From positions 1-64,000 of the forward strand of contig NZ_NIZW01000001.1 of assembly GCF_002727185.1 (NCBI RefSeq): a stretch of DNA of 64,000 nt, in the 5' to 3' direction. The translations under genes and the position numbers were made by a program. Shown in pieces: positions 34,223 to 43,533 of the stretch (its first letter is position 1; every line of letters begins with the position of its first letter). This DNA comes from Rhodopirellula bahusiensis. GTDB lineage: Bacteria > Planctomycetota > Planctomycetia > Pirellulales > Pirellulaceae. The notes beneath the pieces were generated by a model. It did not search any database. It had not been told where the DNA came from and worked only from the letters and a program-made list of their open reading frames with translations.

Positions 34223-35671
34223 GTGAAGTTGTTTGCTTTGGCTGACACATCGAGCCCCCGAGTTTGGTTGATCGCGGCAGTCATCGCTGGTCTGTGTCTG
34301 ACTGCTGCCTACGTAGCCACCCAATCCGAAGACGAATCGGAACTCGTGGAAAAGCTTTCGCGAAAAATGGACGCGGCTTCGTCCACTCTGCCAAAGAGTC
34401 AGCAGAAATCCGACGTCGTGCGTTTGACCCCCAGGGTCGTGGCTCAGAAAGGAGTGATTCCCGGATCATGGGTCCTGCAAAAGGATGATCAACCGCGTCC
34501 CCGATTGGTCCTTCCCTTTTCTTCGCTCGAGAACGGTCCCTCCAGCAGCGATGTCGTCCAAGCTGATGTTCCCGAGAGCGTCAATTCGGATGGATTCTTG
34601 GGCGCGGAAGCCTGTGCCACCTGCCATCAAGACCGTCACCGTGGCTTCCTTTTGACGGCTCACAACATGACCAGCAGCACTGCTGACCCCGACCGGTTTT
34701 TGGGGCCCGTCGATTCTCAGGGCAATGAACTGAAATCCAGCGATCCAGACCTTACGCTGACCATTCAGAAGGAAGGCGATTCCATCGTCCAGCAAGTTTC
34801 GCTTTCCGATTGGAGCGTCGATGTCCCGATGGACGTCATCACTGGTTCGGGAAAGGTCGCTCAGACATTTTTGTACTGGGACGAAGACCGCCTTTTCCAG
34901 TCCTTCGCGTCGTACTTCAGCGGCCCCGAACAGTGGTTGACCAGTCCGGGGTTTGAGGACCTCGATGTCAATTTCGGCCGAGTCATTCGCACCGAATGCT
35001 TGGAATGCCACATCACTTACATCGAGCAAACGGAAGCACCCAACCACTACCAGCCATCGTCTGCGATCTGGGGGATTTCGTGTGAGCGTTGCCATGGGCC
35101 AGGAAAGTCGCATGTCGATTTCCACACGACCAACCCTGATTCAAAAACAGCTCAACACATCGTCCAACCAAACGAACTATCCAGGGAACGGCAACTCGAT
35201 ATTTGCGGCCAGTGCCACTCTGGATCGTTCGATTTCAAGAAGCCAGCGTTCAGCTTTCGCCCCGGCGATGACATCAGCGAATTTCATCACACGCTCAAAC
35301 CAGACTTCGATGACAGCGGTATCCACACGAGCAACCAATTGGCGCGGCTACGGATGAGCGACTGTTTTCAAAGCTCCGAGATGACCTGTACGGACTGCCA
35401 TGACCCGCACGTTGCGAAACGTGGCGACGAAGCTTTCTTTCGCCGAGCGTGCTTGAACTGTCACGACGCTGAGCACTGCGGCATGCGTCCGGAGTTACCA
35501 GTCAGCCTCGCTGATCAGTGTGTCCAATGTCACATGCCAAGCACTGAGATCGATGACTTAGCCGGAATGAAGCTGCAGGGTCTGACTCTTTCCATGGCCG
35601 ATCACTTCATTCGCGTCGACCGTGAACATGCGAAGCAAGTCAGGGACCAGGCGACTGATTCCACCAAATGA
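34223..35671 (+). CDS. Seven-haem c-type cytochrome
   Basis: 482 residues starting with GTG at 34223; no good ribosome-binding site is visible, so the exact start is uncertain. An N-terminal anchor (VWLIAAVIAGLCLTAAYVA) holds it in the membrane. Seven CxxCH haem sites follow: CATCH, CLECH, CERCH, CGQCH, CTDCH, CLNCH and CVQCH. The spacing and a DPHVAKRGDEAFFRRACLNC stretch match planctomycete multihaem proteins of unknown role, distinct from NrfA-type enzymes. It is expected to transfer electrons outside the cytoplasm. Its end overlaps the convergent FG-GAP gene by about 32 bp. Confidence 0.9.
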   Translation: MKLFALADTSSPRVWLIAAVIAGLCLTAAYVATQSEDESELVEKLSRKMDAASSTLPKSQQKSDVVRLTPRVVAQKGVIPGSWVLQKDDQPRPRLVLPFSSLENGPSSSDVVQADVPESVNSDGFLGAEACATCHQDRHRGFLLTAHNMTSSTADPDRFLGPVDSQGNELKSSDPDLTLTIQKEGDSIVQQVSLSDWSVDVPMDVITGSGKVAQTFLYWDEDRLFQSFASYFSGPEQWLTSPGFEDLDVNFGRVIRTECLECHITYIEQTEAPNHYQPSSAIWGISCERCHGPGKSHVDFHTTNPDSKTAQHIVQPNELSRERQLDICGQCHSGSFDFKKPAFSFRPGDDISEFHHTLKPDFDDSGIHTSNQLARLRMSDCFQSSEMTCTDCHDPHVAKRGDEAFFRRACLNCHDAEHCGMRPELPVSLADQCVQCHMPSTEIDDLAGMKLQGLTLSMADHFIRVDREHAKQVRDQATDSTK

Positions 35672-37262
35672 CGGCATCCGGTTCGTTGCCTCTGGCTGTC
35701 CGCAACAAATTGCTGATCGCAAAATCGATCTTGCCGTCTTGATCAAAATCATCGACTTCGATCGATGCATGCTGATGCGAATGTAGCTGCAACGAGGTTG
35801 GCTGGAACACGCCAGGCTCGGTTTGTATCAACATCATGATGGACGCCATTTGAAAGCTTTCAAACTGGTCCCGAACAGGTCCCGCCATCAAGGATCCCGC
35901 GACCACATCCATGTCCCCATCACCATCGAAGTCTCCCGCTTTCGCGGTCAGCACTCCCGGCATGTTGCAAAGCTTGTGGTGTTTGTAGGGATAGGCTCCG
36001 TCGTTTTCTAACCACCAAACGGCATGGTAAGGCTTCACGCCACGATCGAACGAATCCCCGTTGGTCAGTAGCACATCCAAATCACCGTCCAAATCCATGT
36101 CGACGAGTTGTATGCCAGACAATCCAAACGCCGGATCGGGCGCCGCGAAGATGACTTCCTGTTGGAAGCCACCCTTGCCATCATTCAAGAACGCTTCAAC
36201 CGTCTCGTAGCCTTGACTGATCGCGGCAATGAAATCCATGTGACCGTCGCCATTCAGATCAGCTGGGGGCACGTGAATCGTCCCGTGCCGGTTGTCGATT
36301 TCGTGGACGATGAACGACTCGGACAAACGTTCTTGCTGATCCGCAGCAGCAACCGACTCACTGATTCGGTTTTCGAGAAGCACAATTCGTCCGCTCGTCC
36401 GCCAACCGAATTCTGCAACAACCAAGTCGACATCGCCGTCGTTGTCAAAATCCGCTGGTCTCGCATCAGCGACGCGTCCAATCCCATCCATCAAGACGAT
36501 TTGTTCAAATTCCTCGGACTCTGGTTTTCGACGCAACCAAACGATTCTTCCAAGGTTGCTGTCGTTGGCATCAAACTCACCGATGTCAGCAACAATGATG
36601 TCTTGGCGGCCATCTCCGTCCAAGTCACACGCCTCGGCATGAACTGGTTGAAACAACGTAGCGAGATGTTTCGATGTTCCACCGTCGCGATCGGGCCAAT
36701 GAGCCACGACGGCGCCACTGCCAATATCGCAGTAGACCAACGCGAGTGAATCGTTCATTCCAATGTCGAGCCACCGAACATTTGTGACGCCAGGCGGACG
36801 AGGTCGTGTCGTTCCTTCATCTGCCAGACCAACAGATAGAGTGGTGAAATCGATTTTGCTTTTTGGAACAGATTTCAACCAAGGCGACCAATCAAACTTT
36901 TCAGGCGCTTGCATTTCGAAGAAAGCGATGACATCGTCCCGAGCGGGGACCTTCAAGTCCGTTCGCCCCGAAGTTACGTACAAGTTGAGCCCTTGATCGA
37001 CTTCACCTGGCCAATGAGATTGTTCTGAACTGGTGGCCAGCGGCAACACGTGACAGTCCGCACAAAAGGCTTGCACTTCACGGCCAACACGGTCGTGCCA
37101 CTCCTTTGAATACTGACTCGACGCGGGTTGAATATCGACGAGTTCGTTGTTTGGACTCGAGGAACCGGTAATGGACTCAGCAGCGCGTTCACGGCATCCA
37201 ACCATTGATGCGCACGTCATCACGACAGTGATAAAAACAGCAGGTGTTCGAAGATTTAGCAT
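35640..37262 (-). CDS. FG-GAP/VCBS lipoprotein with one haem-like site
   Basis: 540 residues from the ATG at 37262, which opens a lipoprotein signal ending in SMVGC. A CADCH motif (FCADCHVLPLA) near residue 67 suggests one haem c. The rest is FG-GAP/VCBS-type repeats with calcium-binding DxDxDGxxD loops: ACDLDGDGRQDIIVADIGEF, ADFDNDGDVDLVVAEFG, ADLNGDGHMDFIAAISQG, VDMDLDGDLDVLLTNGD, GDFDGDGDMDVVAGSL and DDFDQDGKIDFAISNL. Probably a beta-propeller on the outer face. It is divergent from the TPR gene and convergent with the seven-haem cytochrome, a trio likely to act together in periplasmic electron transfer. Confidence 0.88.
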   Translation of the reverse strand: MLNLRTPAVFITVVMTCASMVGCRERAAESITGSSSPNNELVDIQPASSQYSKEWHDRVGREVQAFCADCHVLPLATSSEQSHWPGEVDQGLNLYVTSGRTDLKVPARDDVIAFFEMQAPEKFDWSPWLKSVPKSKIDFTTLSVGLADEGTTRPRPPGVTNVRWLDIGMNDSLALVYCDIGSGAVVAHWPDRDGGTSKHLATLFQPVHAEACDLDGDGRQDIIVADIGEFDANDSNLGRIVWLRRKPESEEFEQIVLMDGIGRVADARPADFDNDGDVDLVVAEFGWRTSGRIVLLENRISESVAAADQQERLSESFIVHEIDNRHGTIHVPPADLNGDGHMDFIAAISQGYETVEAFLNDGKGGFQQEVIFAAPDPAFGLSGIQLVDMDLDGDLDVLLTNGDSFDRGVKPYHAVWWLENDGAYPYKHHKLCNMPGVLTAKAGDFDGDGDMDVVAGSLMAGPVRDQFESFQMASIMMLIQTEPGVFQPTSLQLHSHQHASIEVDDFDQDGKIDFAISNLLRTARGNEPDAVIWWNQSPGP

Positions 37263-37398
37263 GGCAACAATACTATAGTGTCCGTCGCATTGGGTCGTCA
37301 CTCGTTCAGTGCCATTGTTGCGTGCCGGCAATGTGCGAACTCGCCAGCCTATCGCACGATGACGACCGTCAAACCACATCAAGCATTTCGAGGCGATC

Positions 37399-38706
37399 AT
37401 GCACTCAAGTAGAAAAACACGCCTGTTCGGCGCGAGACGCAGGCTCGAAATGATTGCCTTGCTGTCGTTTCCGTTGGCGGTCGCTCCCGGGTGCGGAAAA
37501 CAGGATACACCCGAGGTACGTCAGGCACCCGAACGGCCGCTGGGTGAACTACGACTTGCGATGCGAAAACAAAAATGGACCGAAGCGTGGCAGTACTCAG
37601 ACGCGGTCTTGGAAGCTCATGCGGACGATGCCGACGCCATCGCCTCCGTCGCAAAAGTCGCTCAACACCTGGAAAAGCCTGATGAAGTAGCCGACCTTTT
37701 GGTGAGGGCCTGCTCCGTGGAATCGTTCAGCAACGACGGGAGAGTCCGGCAAGCAATGATCGCATTGGTCGCTGCAGGACGTCTCTACGATGCGATTGGC
37801 TTGCTAGAAGCGACCATCCAGGCGGTTCCATCCCGACATGCCACGCGTCGATGGCTCTACGACTTGTACGTCAACAGCGGCAACCGAGCCGAAGCAACTT
37901 CCCATGGTCGAATCCTGGTCCGGCAACGTCAGTTCGATACCAAACTGTTGCTGTCGCTTGGGATCGCTCCATCGGCCAAAGATGACCTCGGATCGACGCT
38001 GGAGATAGTTCGTCGAAATCCCGATGACAAACGACCACTATTGCGACAAGCAAACAAGTTGCTGAAGTCCGGCCAAACAGACGAGGCAACCAAAATCCTT
38101 GGTGAGATCATTGATCAGCATCCGGAGTTCGAGCCCGCGCAATTGCAACTGGGACTTGCTTTCGCAGAAAGCGGCAACATCGATGCGTACCAGCAGTGGC
38201 TGACGGAACAAGATGCTTCATCACTCGATGCCAGTTCCCAATACTGGATCGCAAAAGCGACCGTCGCCGCTGCGAAAGGGAAACCGAAGGACGCACTGCA
38301 ATTCTTTTGGAACGCCGGTCAGCGAGATCCCGACCTTGTCAAACCTTGGGCATCAATCTTGGAGCTGACAAGCGAACTGCAGATTGAATCACCGGAACGA
38401 TTGAGTGCGATTGCAAATCGACTCGAAAGTCTCGAACAGGTTCGCGTCTCCATGGAACGATTCGATCAGATGGGCAGTATCTCGCGACAACTGGCCACCG
38501 ACATTGCTCTTGAATTAGAAAAGCTAGGACGACTTTGGGAAGCCGAGGCATGGGCATCCATGGCGACGACGCTTCCGCGAGACGACACCGTCGAGGTGGA
38601 TGAAGTGCGAACTCAAATTGTCAGTCGCCTCACCGAGCAAACACCCTGGCAAGTCACTAAGGGGTACCCAGAATTGCAACCGGAGCTGCCAAGCGAGTTC
38701 GAATGA
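37399..38706 (+). CDS. TPR-repeat lipoprotein
   Basis: 435 residues. A lipoprotein-like signal (LEMIALLSFPLAVAPGC) precedes TPR-type helix pairs: WTEAWQYSDAVLEAHADDAD, RLYDAIGLLEATIQAVPSRH, QTDEATKILGEIIDQHPEFE, KPKDALQFFWNAGQRDPDLV. The layout matches planctomycete TPR proteins that accompany FG-GAP/cytochrome genes. It is probably a scaffold for the neighbours. The start at 37399 overlaps the reach of the divergent frame, leaving about 137 bp between true starts for both promoters. A terminator hairpin follows. Confidence 0.8.
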   Translation: MHSSRKTRLFGARRRLEMIALLSFPLAVAPGCGKQDTPEVRQAPERPLGELRLAMRKQKWTEAWQYSDAVLEAHADDADAIASVAKVAQHLEKPDEVADLLVRACSVESFSNDGRVRQAMIALVAAGRLYDAIGLLEATIQAVPSRHATRRWLYDLYVNSGNRAEATSHGRILVRQRQFDTKLLLSLGIAPSAKDDLGSTLEIVRRNPDDKRPLLRQANKLLKSGQTDEATKILGEIIDQHPEFEPAQLQLGLAFAESGNIDAYQQWLTEQDASSLDASSQYWIAKATVAAAKGKPKDALQFFWNAGQRDPDLVKPWASILELTSELQIESPERLSAIANRLESLEQVRVSMERFDQMGSISRQLATDIALELEKLGRLWEAEAWASMATTLPRDDTVEVDEVRTQIVSRLTEQTPWQVTKGYPELQPELPSEFE

Positions 38707-38728
38707 TGATCGAGCACCAACAAAAAAA

Positions 38729-38757
38729 GAACCGCTCTCCAAATTGAAGAGCGGTTC
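38729..38757 (+). terminator. Terminator after the TPR gene
   Basis: 10-bp stem GAACCGCTCT / AGAGCGGTTC with a 9-nt loop and A-rich flank, between the convergent TPR and DUF1559 genes, so it may serve both. Confidence 0.8.
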
Positions 38758-38788
38758 GTAATGTTGTTTTCAAAGAAACCTTCGTGGA

Positions 38789-40018
38789 TCAAAGATCCAG
38801 TTCGATGACTTCGCGGCTCGCACGTGTGCCCAAAGCACCCCAAACACCGTAAGGACTCTTTTGTCCTGGATCGGGCATTGGTGCCGATGCGTTGCCTGCT
38901 TCGATGGAATCGGTGATGAATTTCACCGCACCGTCACCCATCAGGATGTGGACGCCACCTTGGTGACGACTGCTGGGAGGAGCGATCGCACCATTTCCTG
39001 GCCAACTGTCGGCACAAACGCCTTTGTTGGGAGCCAAAATGGTGTTCACAGTCGAAAAGATAGGCCGAGCGTTTGCCCAACGCGCGCCACGTGAAGTTGC
39101 TGCTCCGAGACCACGAGGCTGATCCCCTGGTGACTGCCCGGTTCCTGGGCTGTCAGGATCGATCCAAAACTGTGGACGCTCTGGATCCAAGAACAGTTCT
39201 TCGCAGTGGTTCGGATTGCTTTGATAAGTTCCGCCGGTGGCCACAGCAAGTGACGTCCGTTTATCACCATCATTCAGGTCAGTGGCGATCTCAGCCATTG
39301 CGATTGTGTTGGACAACCCGTCCAGGATATCCCTGAATTTTGTGACGTCACGAGGGATGAAGAAACCACGGTTGCGTGATTGAACACCCATCGCCCAGTT
39401 ATTGACCGTCAAGTCTCCGTTCTTGCCACCATTCCAACGGTTCATGTTGTCGCCAACATTAGGAGCGTAGTTCGTACGTCCCATCGTCGGAGCGCCACGA
39501 CCTGGATCACTCGGGCAACGTAGAAACGGCAGGTCCGTCATCCAAGGTGAGTAGAAGTTTCGGTCATTGGTACCTGGCGTGGGAGTCGGGCCCATTGGAG
39601 GAAACGTGATGTCTGGCGTGCCATCGTTGTTCGTGTCAGCTGGGAATGGATTCGAAATCTGTTCCCAAGTGGCTTGTGCTTCCACAAATGGAGTCAGACC
39701 GATCAACATCGAAAGCAATTCGTGGTTTCCAAAGTTGTTGTTATTCCACCAGCTCGTCGCCCCACCGGGGCCTGCATTCAAAGGAGCGACGGGCGTCGTT
39801 CCACCATAGTTCATCGGTACTTGATCATAGGCGGAAACATAGTTGTGCATCGCCAATCCCAATTGCTTGAAATTATTGCTGCAACTCATGCGACGGGCTG
39901 CTTCTCGGGCTGCCTGGACGGCTGGCAAAAGCAGCCCCACCAAGACGCCAATGATGGCGATCACCACAAGAAGCTCAACCAGCGTAAAGCCAGTTCGAGA
40001 TTTAGAACGATTCAACAT
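38789..40018 (-). CDS. DUF1559 prepilin-like protein
   Basis: 409 residues with a type IV prepilin N-terminus: cleavage after the Gly of [20 protein letters not shown], followed by [20 protein letters not shown], the DUF1559 signature. The C-terminal part has [20 protein letters not shown], the family's end motif. Planctomycetes have many such pseudopilin-like proteins; they are exported and processed by a prepilin peptidase, but the role is unknown. It lies 158 bp downstream of the small lipoprotein gene on the same strand, a common pairing. Confidence 0.92.
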   Translation of the reverse strand: MLNRSKSRTGFTLVELLVVIAIIGVLVGLLLPAVQAAREAARRMSCSNNFKQLGLAMHNYVSAYDQVPMNYGGTTPVAPLNAGPGGATSWWNNNNFGNHELLSMLIGLTPFVEAQATWEQISNPFPADTNNDGTPDITFPPMGPTPTPGTNDRNFYSPWMTDLPFLRCPSDPGRGAPTMGRTNYAPNVGDNMNRWNGGKNGDLTVNNWAMGVQSRNRGFFIPRDVTKFRDILDGLSNTIAMAEIATDLNDGDKRTSLAVATGGTYQSNPNHCEELFLDPERPQFWIDPDSPGTGQSPGDQPRGLGAATSRGARWANARPIFSTVNTILAPNKGVCADSWPGNGAIAPPSSRHQGGVHILMGDGAVKFITDSIEAGNASAPMPDPGQKSPYGVWGALGTRASREVIELDL

Positions 40019-40176
40019 AAAAAGTCTCTCCGATTTAAAAAGAACTCAACAGAAAAGTGTTCAATAAGTGACTGGGCTCAGCATACAACTGCACCCACTT
40101 CAGACTGGTTGGCTCAGACTCAAACGCCGTCGAAGGATGATGGAGAACGATTGGCGATTGGGCCGCGCCTGGGAAA

Positions 40177-40350
40177 CTAGTTCCCCATTTGCTTTGCCAT
40201 CTCTTTGTCGTATTCAGCTTGTTCCTCAGGAGACAGTTCAACAGATTCAGCAGCCTGAGATGGCTCAACCACTTCGGCTTGGTCACCACAGCCAGCGAAT
40301 GTGAGAGTGAGGCCAGCGAACAAGATCGTGAGCGAAAACAAATGCTTCAT
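40177..40350 (-). CDS. Tiny lipoprotein upstream of the DUF1559 gene (57 aa)
   Basis: Starts ATG at 40350 and reads MKHLFSLTILFAGLTLTFAG then C, a textbook lipobox (FAGC). The mature part is acidic (ELSPEEQAEYDKEMAKQMGN). Planctomycete DUF1559 genes often have such small lipoprotein partners. The gene is below the usual length cut-off for gene callers. Confidence 0.8.
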   Translation of the reverse strand: MKHLFSLTILFAGLTLTFAGCGDQAEVVEPSQAAESVELSPEEQAEYDKEMAKQMGN

Positions 40351-40994
40351 CGGGATAAATCCATACCTGAGGGGAGTGTTGAAATCTGTCGCAAAGGCAG
40401 TTCATGACTGAACAATTCACGACACGCAAACCGCTGAACGCGGAATGTGTAACCGAATGTTACAGTATACGGTGCTTCGTTCCACCTTAAATGCATTGAC
40501 TATGACCCAAAATGCTAGAAAAAGGGTGAACAAAACCCCCCATAACGGGTTAGTTGAAGACGGGGTTCCCCGTCGATGGAGCGATTTCCGTTGATGCCAC
40601 ACAACTCGAAAAGACCTCGTGCGAGTCTCCAAGCCAACCAGAAAAGAATTTTTTTGAGGTGGAAACTTGGGCAAATGGCATCGCGCAGAGGACTTTGAGG
40701 CTCTGCGGCGGTCGATCCTGGGCGACGAACCCTCGTTCAGTTCATGGACGAGAGAACAGAAATCGAGACACAGGAAAGGAGGAAGCCCCACTGCACAGAG
40801 GCCCACAACTGCACAGAGGCCCACAACTGCACAGGGGGCCACAGTGGGGCCGTGGCGACGACGATTTGCCTCGGCGAGCTCGAGATGGCCAGCCGGGCAA
40901 TTTGGGTCAATCAACAATGCCAGTCAGCACCGCTGTTTTGCGGGAGAGAATCTCAGTGGGTGCGGTCAATCAAGAACCAACCGCTCAATCGAGA
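40351..40994. other. Intergenic region with short repeats
   Basis: About 640 bp without a supported gene. It holds a perfect palindrome GACGGGG-TT-CCCCGTC (40559-40574) and a tandem repeat of an 18-bp unit, CTGCACAGAGGCCCACAA, two full copies plus a partial (40791-40836). Confidence 0.5.
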
Positions 40995-42629
40995 TCACTG
41001 TCCCCAGCCGGCCACGCTGATCAGCATGTCGGTCAGGGCACTGACGGGAGCAGATGGTTCGGCGTAGCTCCACATGTTGCGAACCAAATCGGTCATTAAC
41101 ATGCCTCCCAAGCTCATCACGCAGAGGATAAGAAGCAAGCCAATCGTTTGAAGCAATGTGAACGGAACTTCGTATCCGCCTCGAACGCCTGCACCAGCTG
41201 CTGCCACCGCGGCGTTTTCATCGATCAATCCGTCGCTGTCCATTGGATCGTCCAATGCGTCCACTTCTGCGACGTCGTCGTCCATTGCGAAACCGCTGTC
41301 ACCGGCTTCGTCAAAGGCATCGACTTGGTCGGCTCCATCGAAATCGACTTCTTCAATGTCAACCGACTCGGAATCGACAACTTCGATCACCTGAGAGGCG
41401 CTCTCTTCGTTGCCATCGATCTGCATGCCCGAAGCGGACAGTTGGAATTCGTCGTCGCCTTGGAAGTCGATTCCCGAACCCATTTCGCTGGCGGGAACCA
41501 ATCCACTTCCATCGCGACCGCTTCCAGTTCCGGATCCTTCGTTGAGCTCCGCTCCCAAATCCAAGGCGGAAATGCTGCTGCCGGCCAAATCCAATGGCTC
41601 GCTCTCGAGCGACAAACCGCTGTCCGAGGGACTCATCAGGTTGATGCCGCTATCACCAGCGATCGAGATGTCGCTGCCCGCACCGCTGACAACCAAGTCA
41701 TCGTCGTCGTCCGCGATGATCAGATCGTCGTCGTCGGCGAGTGCATCATCGACCCCGGAGGATCCGCCTGAACCAGCGGACATTAGCGAACTGCCCAGCA
41801 AGTCGCCGCTTCCGGAAAGCAAACCACTTCCCGCTGCATCGCCTGCCAACAAATCCAATTCACTCAGAACGTCGCTGCCAGCATGGCTCTTGGATTCGAT
41901 CGCCGATGGACTGCTGTCCAGATCGAGGTCGCCCATCAACTCGAGGCTGCTGGCTTGGTCATCGGAGCTGATGTCGCCCAAATCCAGTTCGCCGTCGCTG
42001 TCTTCTCCGCCCAAACCGGACAAATCCGATTGGCTCTTGGCAGCTCCTTCAGGAGCGGTTCCTTTCACAGGTTCCAGCGTCAGATCATCTGAATCGCTGC
42101 TCAATCCCAACGAGCTTCCAAGGTTGAACTCGTCGCTGTCGCTATTTGGCTGAGGACCAGGGGTCGGCGATTCCAATTCCAACTCGCCGCTGTCGTGCGA
42201 GAGTGCTGAACCCGACAAATTCAATTCATCCAGATCAATTTTCAGTGGTGCGTCGCTGTCGGCTTTTGCACCAGGCACGATCGTCACATCACTGCCGTCT
42301 CCCGAATCGCTTGCGATCAGGTTGACGTCGCTGCCGCTGCTGAGCGACTCGATGTCCAAATCGACTCCGCTGTCATCGCTGGCTGAATTGTCGCCGCCGA
42401 TCACGGATCCGATTTTCGATCCACCACCGTCAGCCGCTAAGATTCCGGATCCCAGTCCGGACATGTTGGGCAATTCGTCTTTTAAACGCTCGATCTCTGC
42501 CTCAGGGAACTTCCAGCTCGAACCATCGCGAAATCCCCGGACCTGACCTTGGCTGCGAAGATCAATCAGTTTGTCGGCAGGAATTCCGAGTTGTTTGGCG
42601 GCGTCTTCGAGAGACAAATAAGAGGCCAT
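40995..42629 (-). CDS. Excisionase-like HTH, acidic linker and C-terminal membrane protein
   Basis: 544 residues in three parts. Residues 1-52 form a MerR/excisionase-like helix-turn-helix (YLSLEDAAKQLGIPADKLID, then GSSWKFPEAEIERLKDEL). Residues 60-460 are a low-complexity Ser/Asp/Gly/Leu region (DSDEFNLGSSLGLSSDSDDL and similar phrases repeated). Near the C-terminus is a hydrophobic stretch (VPFTLLQTIGLLLILCVMSL) with a short extracytoplasmic end. A DNA-binding-like head joined to a membrane tail is unusual; the head may be a protein-binding module instead. I recall similar proteins only in planctomycetes. It stands alone. Confidence 0.8.
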   Translation of the reverse strand: MASYLSLEDAAKQLGIPADKLIDLRSQGQVRGFRDGSSWKFPEAEIERLKDELPNMSGLGSGILAADGGGSKIGSVIGGDNSASDDSGVDLDIESLSSGSDVNLIASDSGDGSDVTIVPGAKADSDAPLKIDLDELNLSGSALSHDSGELELESPTPGPQPNSDSDEFNLGSSLGLSSDSDDLTLEPVKGTAPEGAAKSQSDLSGLGGEDSDGELDLGDISSDDQASSLELMGDLDLDSSPSAIESKSHAGSDVLSELDLLAGDAAGSGLLSGSGDLLGSSLMSAGSGGSSGVDDALADDDDLIIADDDDDLVVSGAGSDISIAGDSGINLMSPSDSGLSLESEPLDLAGSSISALDLGAELNEGSGTGSGRDGSGLVPASEMGSGIDFQGDDEFQLSASGMQIDGNEESASQVIEVVDSESVDIEEVDFDGADQVDAFDEAGDSGFAMDDDVAEVDALDDPMDSDGLIDENAAVAAAGAGVRGGYEVPFTLLQTIGLLLILCVMSLGGMLMTDLVRNMWSYAEPSAPVSALTDMLISVAGWGQ

Positions 42630-42761
42630 GGCAACGCTGAGATGAGGATAGAGGGCGTCGAAAGTTGTCGTTTTGATGTAGCTTCCCTGCCATCCCCATC
42701 TTAATGACCGTCGCGGCGAATCGCCAACAGAAACGGGCCGTTCAGATGCAGAATTGCCGCC

Positions 42762-43193
42762 TCAACGAGGCTTCGTGTTCCCTTGCATTCGACGAATGTC
42801 ATCCGGCAAGGGCGCCGTCGCGTTGAGTTCCAATGAAAAATCGGCATCGATAGCGCGGCTGCTCACCAGTCGGATCTCGCCATCGGGACCCACATGATAC
42901 ACCGCCATCCACAGTTTTCCTGTGTTTACCAAACTAATTACTTGCGTTCCTGATTCATCCACATGGGAAAATCCGATTATTTCGCCTGATGCCCCCACGT
43001 CTCGGCCCGGCCGAGCTTGGATGAGCGTGGGGTTCCCCTCCAACGGGTGCGGTTCGCCAGTGAGCGATTCTGGTTGACGAATCACCGGCGAGTCTTGAGC
43101 GAACGCGCCATCGGATTTGTCCGATCCCAGACACAATCCAATCACGACGCCAATTCCAACGCAAACCATCGAGGCAACCAAGTTCGTACGCAC
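42762..43193 (-). CDS. Hypothetical exported protein (143 aa)
   Basis: An N-terminal hydrophobic segment (LVASMVCVGIGVVIGLCLG) is a signal or anchor. The mature part has a beta-rich stretch, SGEIIGFSHVDESGTQVISL, VNTGKLWMAVYHVGPDGEIR. I recall similar small planctomycete proteins with a conserved AVYHV-type segment, but no function is known. It stands alone upstream of the HTH/membrane gene on the same strand, separated by about 130 bp. Confidence 0.7.
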   Translation of the reverse strand: MRTNLVASMVCVGIGVVIGLCLGSDKSDGAFAQDSPVIRQPESLTGEPHPLEGNPTLIQARPGRDVGASGEIIGFSHVDESGTQVISLVNTGKLWMAVYHVGPDGEIRLVSSRAIDADFSLELNATAPLPDDIRRMQGNTKPR

Positions 43194-43533
43194 GGTGATT
43201 TCTCCGGAAATGAATCAAGAAAGAGATGAGTTCAGGACTTCGGGCGAAGTTCGAACGATCAGCACCGCCACTCTAGAACAGCGACTCCGTTGCGGTCCAG
43301 ATCGCTCGCCCGCAACTGCGGATCGACCTTTCTGGCGAGGAGCCAAACCTCCTACTCTCTACGGTTCACCCCGAGCAGTTCCGCTTCGATCCGACCATCG
43401 CCACAACCGAATGTCAAAAAATGCGGATTAGATGAAGTCCGCCGGTTGTATCGGTCGATCCTAGCGACGTGGCGTGTGCGACCGGCTGTGCCGTTCCGCG
43501 CCATGAATCGCCGTTCCGTCCGGAAGGAGTCCG
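43194..43533. other. Divergent intergenic region
   Basis: About 340 bp between a minus-strand gene and the ExbB-like operon. I see no gene or clear repeat; it must hold the promoters for both. Confidence 0.4.
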
